Below are positions 14,769 through 15,242 of a stretch of 15,242 nt of DNA, one piece after another; the first letter of the stretch is position 1, and every line of letters begins with the position of its first letter. Origin of the DNA: Sphingomonadaceae bacterium (GTDB lineage: Bacteria > Pseudomonadota > Alphaproteobacteria > Sphingomonadales > Sphingomonadaceae); contig JACVCM010000074.1 in the NCBI GenBank assembly GCA_016742125.1, positions 1-15,242 on the forward strand, in the 5' to 3' direction. Position numbers and translations under genes: made by a program. The notes below the pieces were generated by a model. It was not told where the DNA came from and did not search any database. It saw only the letters and a program-made list of their open reading frames with translations.

Positions 14769-15242
14769 TTACTTCTTCGGGGTCAACTTCAACAGGCGAC
14801 CTTGCGAACTGCCCCGCTGATCCTCCAATATCCAGATCGCTCCATCGGGTCCTTGTTCGACCTCGCGGATGCGGGCACCAAGGTCCCACTGATCAGCCTT
14901 TGTGGCATTTTCGCCGTCGAGCTTCACCCTGACCAGTGCAGGTTTGTTCATGCCACCAATGAACATCGACCCCTTCCACTCCGGGAACATGTCGCCGCTA
15001 TAATACATAAGTCCGGCGGGCGAGATGGCGGGATTCCAGAACAGCTTGGGCGCTTCATAGCCGTCGCCTGGGCTGTGGTCGGGTATGTCGCGGCCGTCAT
15101 AATGATTGCCGTTGGACACGTTGGGATAGCCGTAATTCGCGCCTTTCTTGACAAGATTGAGCTCATCGCCATGCGCAGGCCCCATCTCCTGGTTCCACAG
15201 GCGTCCCTGCGCGTCGAACGCAATGCCGAGGGGGTTGCGGTG
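14769..15242 (-). CDS. PQQ-dependent sugar dehydrogenase, glucose/sorbosone type (partial, N-terminus beyond the right edge)
   Basis: The C-terminal 157 residues of a soluble six-bladed beta-propeller dehydrogenase, usually periplasmic, that oxidises aldose sugars using pyrroloquinoline quinone. The frame is open to the window edge and begins HRNPLGIAFDAQGRLWNQEM. It continues with GPAHGDELNLVKKGANYGYP, the metal- and cofactor-proximal segment characteristic of the family. Later landmarks are FWNPAISPAGLMYYSGDMFP and RIREVEQGPDGAIWILED, ending in GRLLKLTPKK and a TAA stop. Since the window lacks the first 200 or more residues, the signal peptide and catalytic histidine cannot be checked, and the true substrate is unknown. 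It converges with the DUF1499 gene with 16 bases between stop codons. Confidence 0.93.
   Translation of the reverse strand, partial: HRNPLGIAFDAQGRLWNQEMGPAHGDELNLVKKGANYGYPNVSNGNHYDGRDIPDHSPGDGYEAPKLFWNPAISPAGLMYYSGDMFPEWKGSMFIGGMNKPALVRVKLDGENATKADQWDLGARIREVEQGPDGAIWILEDQRGSSQGRLLKLTPKK

Noticed and set aside
1..15242. tRNA, rRNA, CRISPR, insertion sequence or prophage signals
   Set aside because: Reading both strands gave no cloverleaf-like segment, regular spaced repeats, transposase or integrase frame; the gene content is chromosomal housekeeping and transport.

Overview
The window looks like ordinary chromosome from an alphaproteobacterium, most probably of the order Sphingomonadales. 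This rests on the moderately high G+C content, the style of the TonB-dependent receptor, the DUF1285–NUDIX–cca gene trio, and an intergenic palindrome (unit GTCATCCTGAACTTGTT...) that I associate from memory with sphingomonad genomes. I see no phage, transposase, CRISPR array, rRNA or tRNA, and no convincing undescribed system. Ten complete protein genes and two genes cut by the window edges fill almost all of the sequence. No gene-free stretch exceeds about 210 bases.

Positions 1-5326 are all on the minus strand. In transcription order they hold a large TonB-dependent outer-membrane receptor (5326-2564), adenylosuccinate lyase purB (2383-1070), a small LapA/DUF1049 membrane protein (870-565), and orotidine-5'-phosphate decarboxylase pyrF (568 to the left edge, partial). 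lapA and pyrF share an ATGA stop/start overlap. The two gaps flanking purB each carry one copy of the palindromic repeat, placed 12 to 19 bases after the upstream gene's stop codon.

Positions 5327-5537 are a divergent control region. It contains a candidate -10 box, a perfect 10-bp palindrome and a run of nine C. On the plus strand follow topoisomerase IV subunit A parC (5538-7865) and a c-di-GMP protein (7909-9705) with a PAS-like N-terminus, a degenerate GGDEF domain and an intact EAL domain.

Positions 13744-9645 are a tight five-gene minus-strand operon: an MFS drug/H+ antiporter-like transporter, a GNAT acetyltransferase, a DUF1285 protein, a NudL-type NUDIX hydrolase, and CCA tRNA nucleotidyltransferase. 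The last three are linked by ATGA overlaps. The GNAT gene appears shortened by a one-base frameshift near its 3' end. The cca 3' end overlaps the 3' end of the EAL gene by 61 bases in convergent orientation.

At the right end, a divergent plus-strand gene encodes a DUF1499 membrane protein (13883-14752). It converges on the C-terminal part of a PQQ-dependent sugar dehydrogenase (minus strand, partial at the right edge). A perfect 9-bp inverted repeat lies at that junction.

The genes mix housekeeping functions (purine and pyrimidine synthesis, chromosome decatenation, tRNA 3'-end maturation) with envelope transport and signalling. The main points for a second look are the GNAT frameshift, the paired palindromic elements, the GGDEF/EAL asymmetry and the operator-like palindrome upstream of the receptor.
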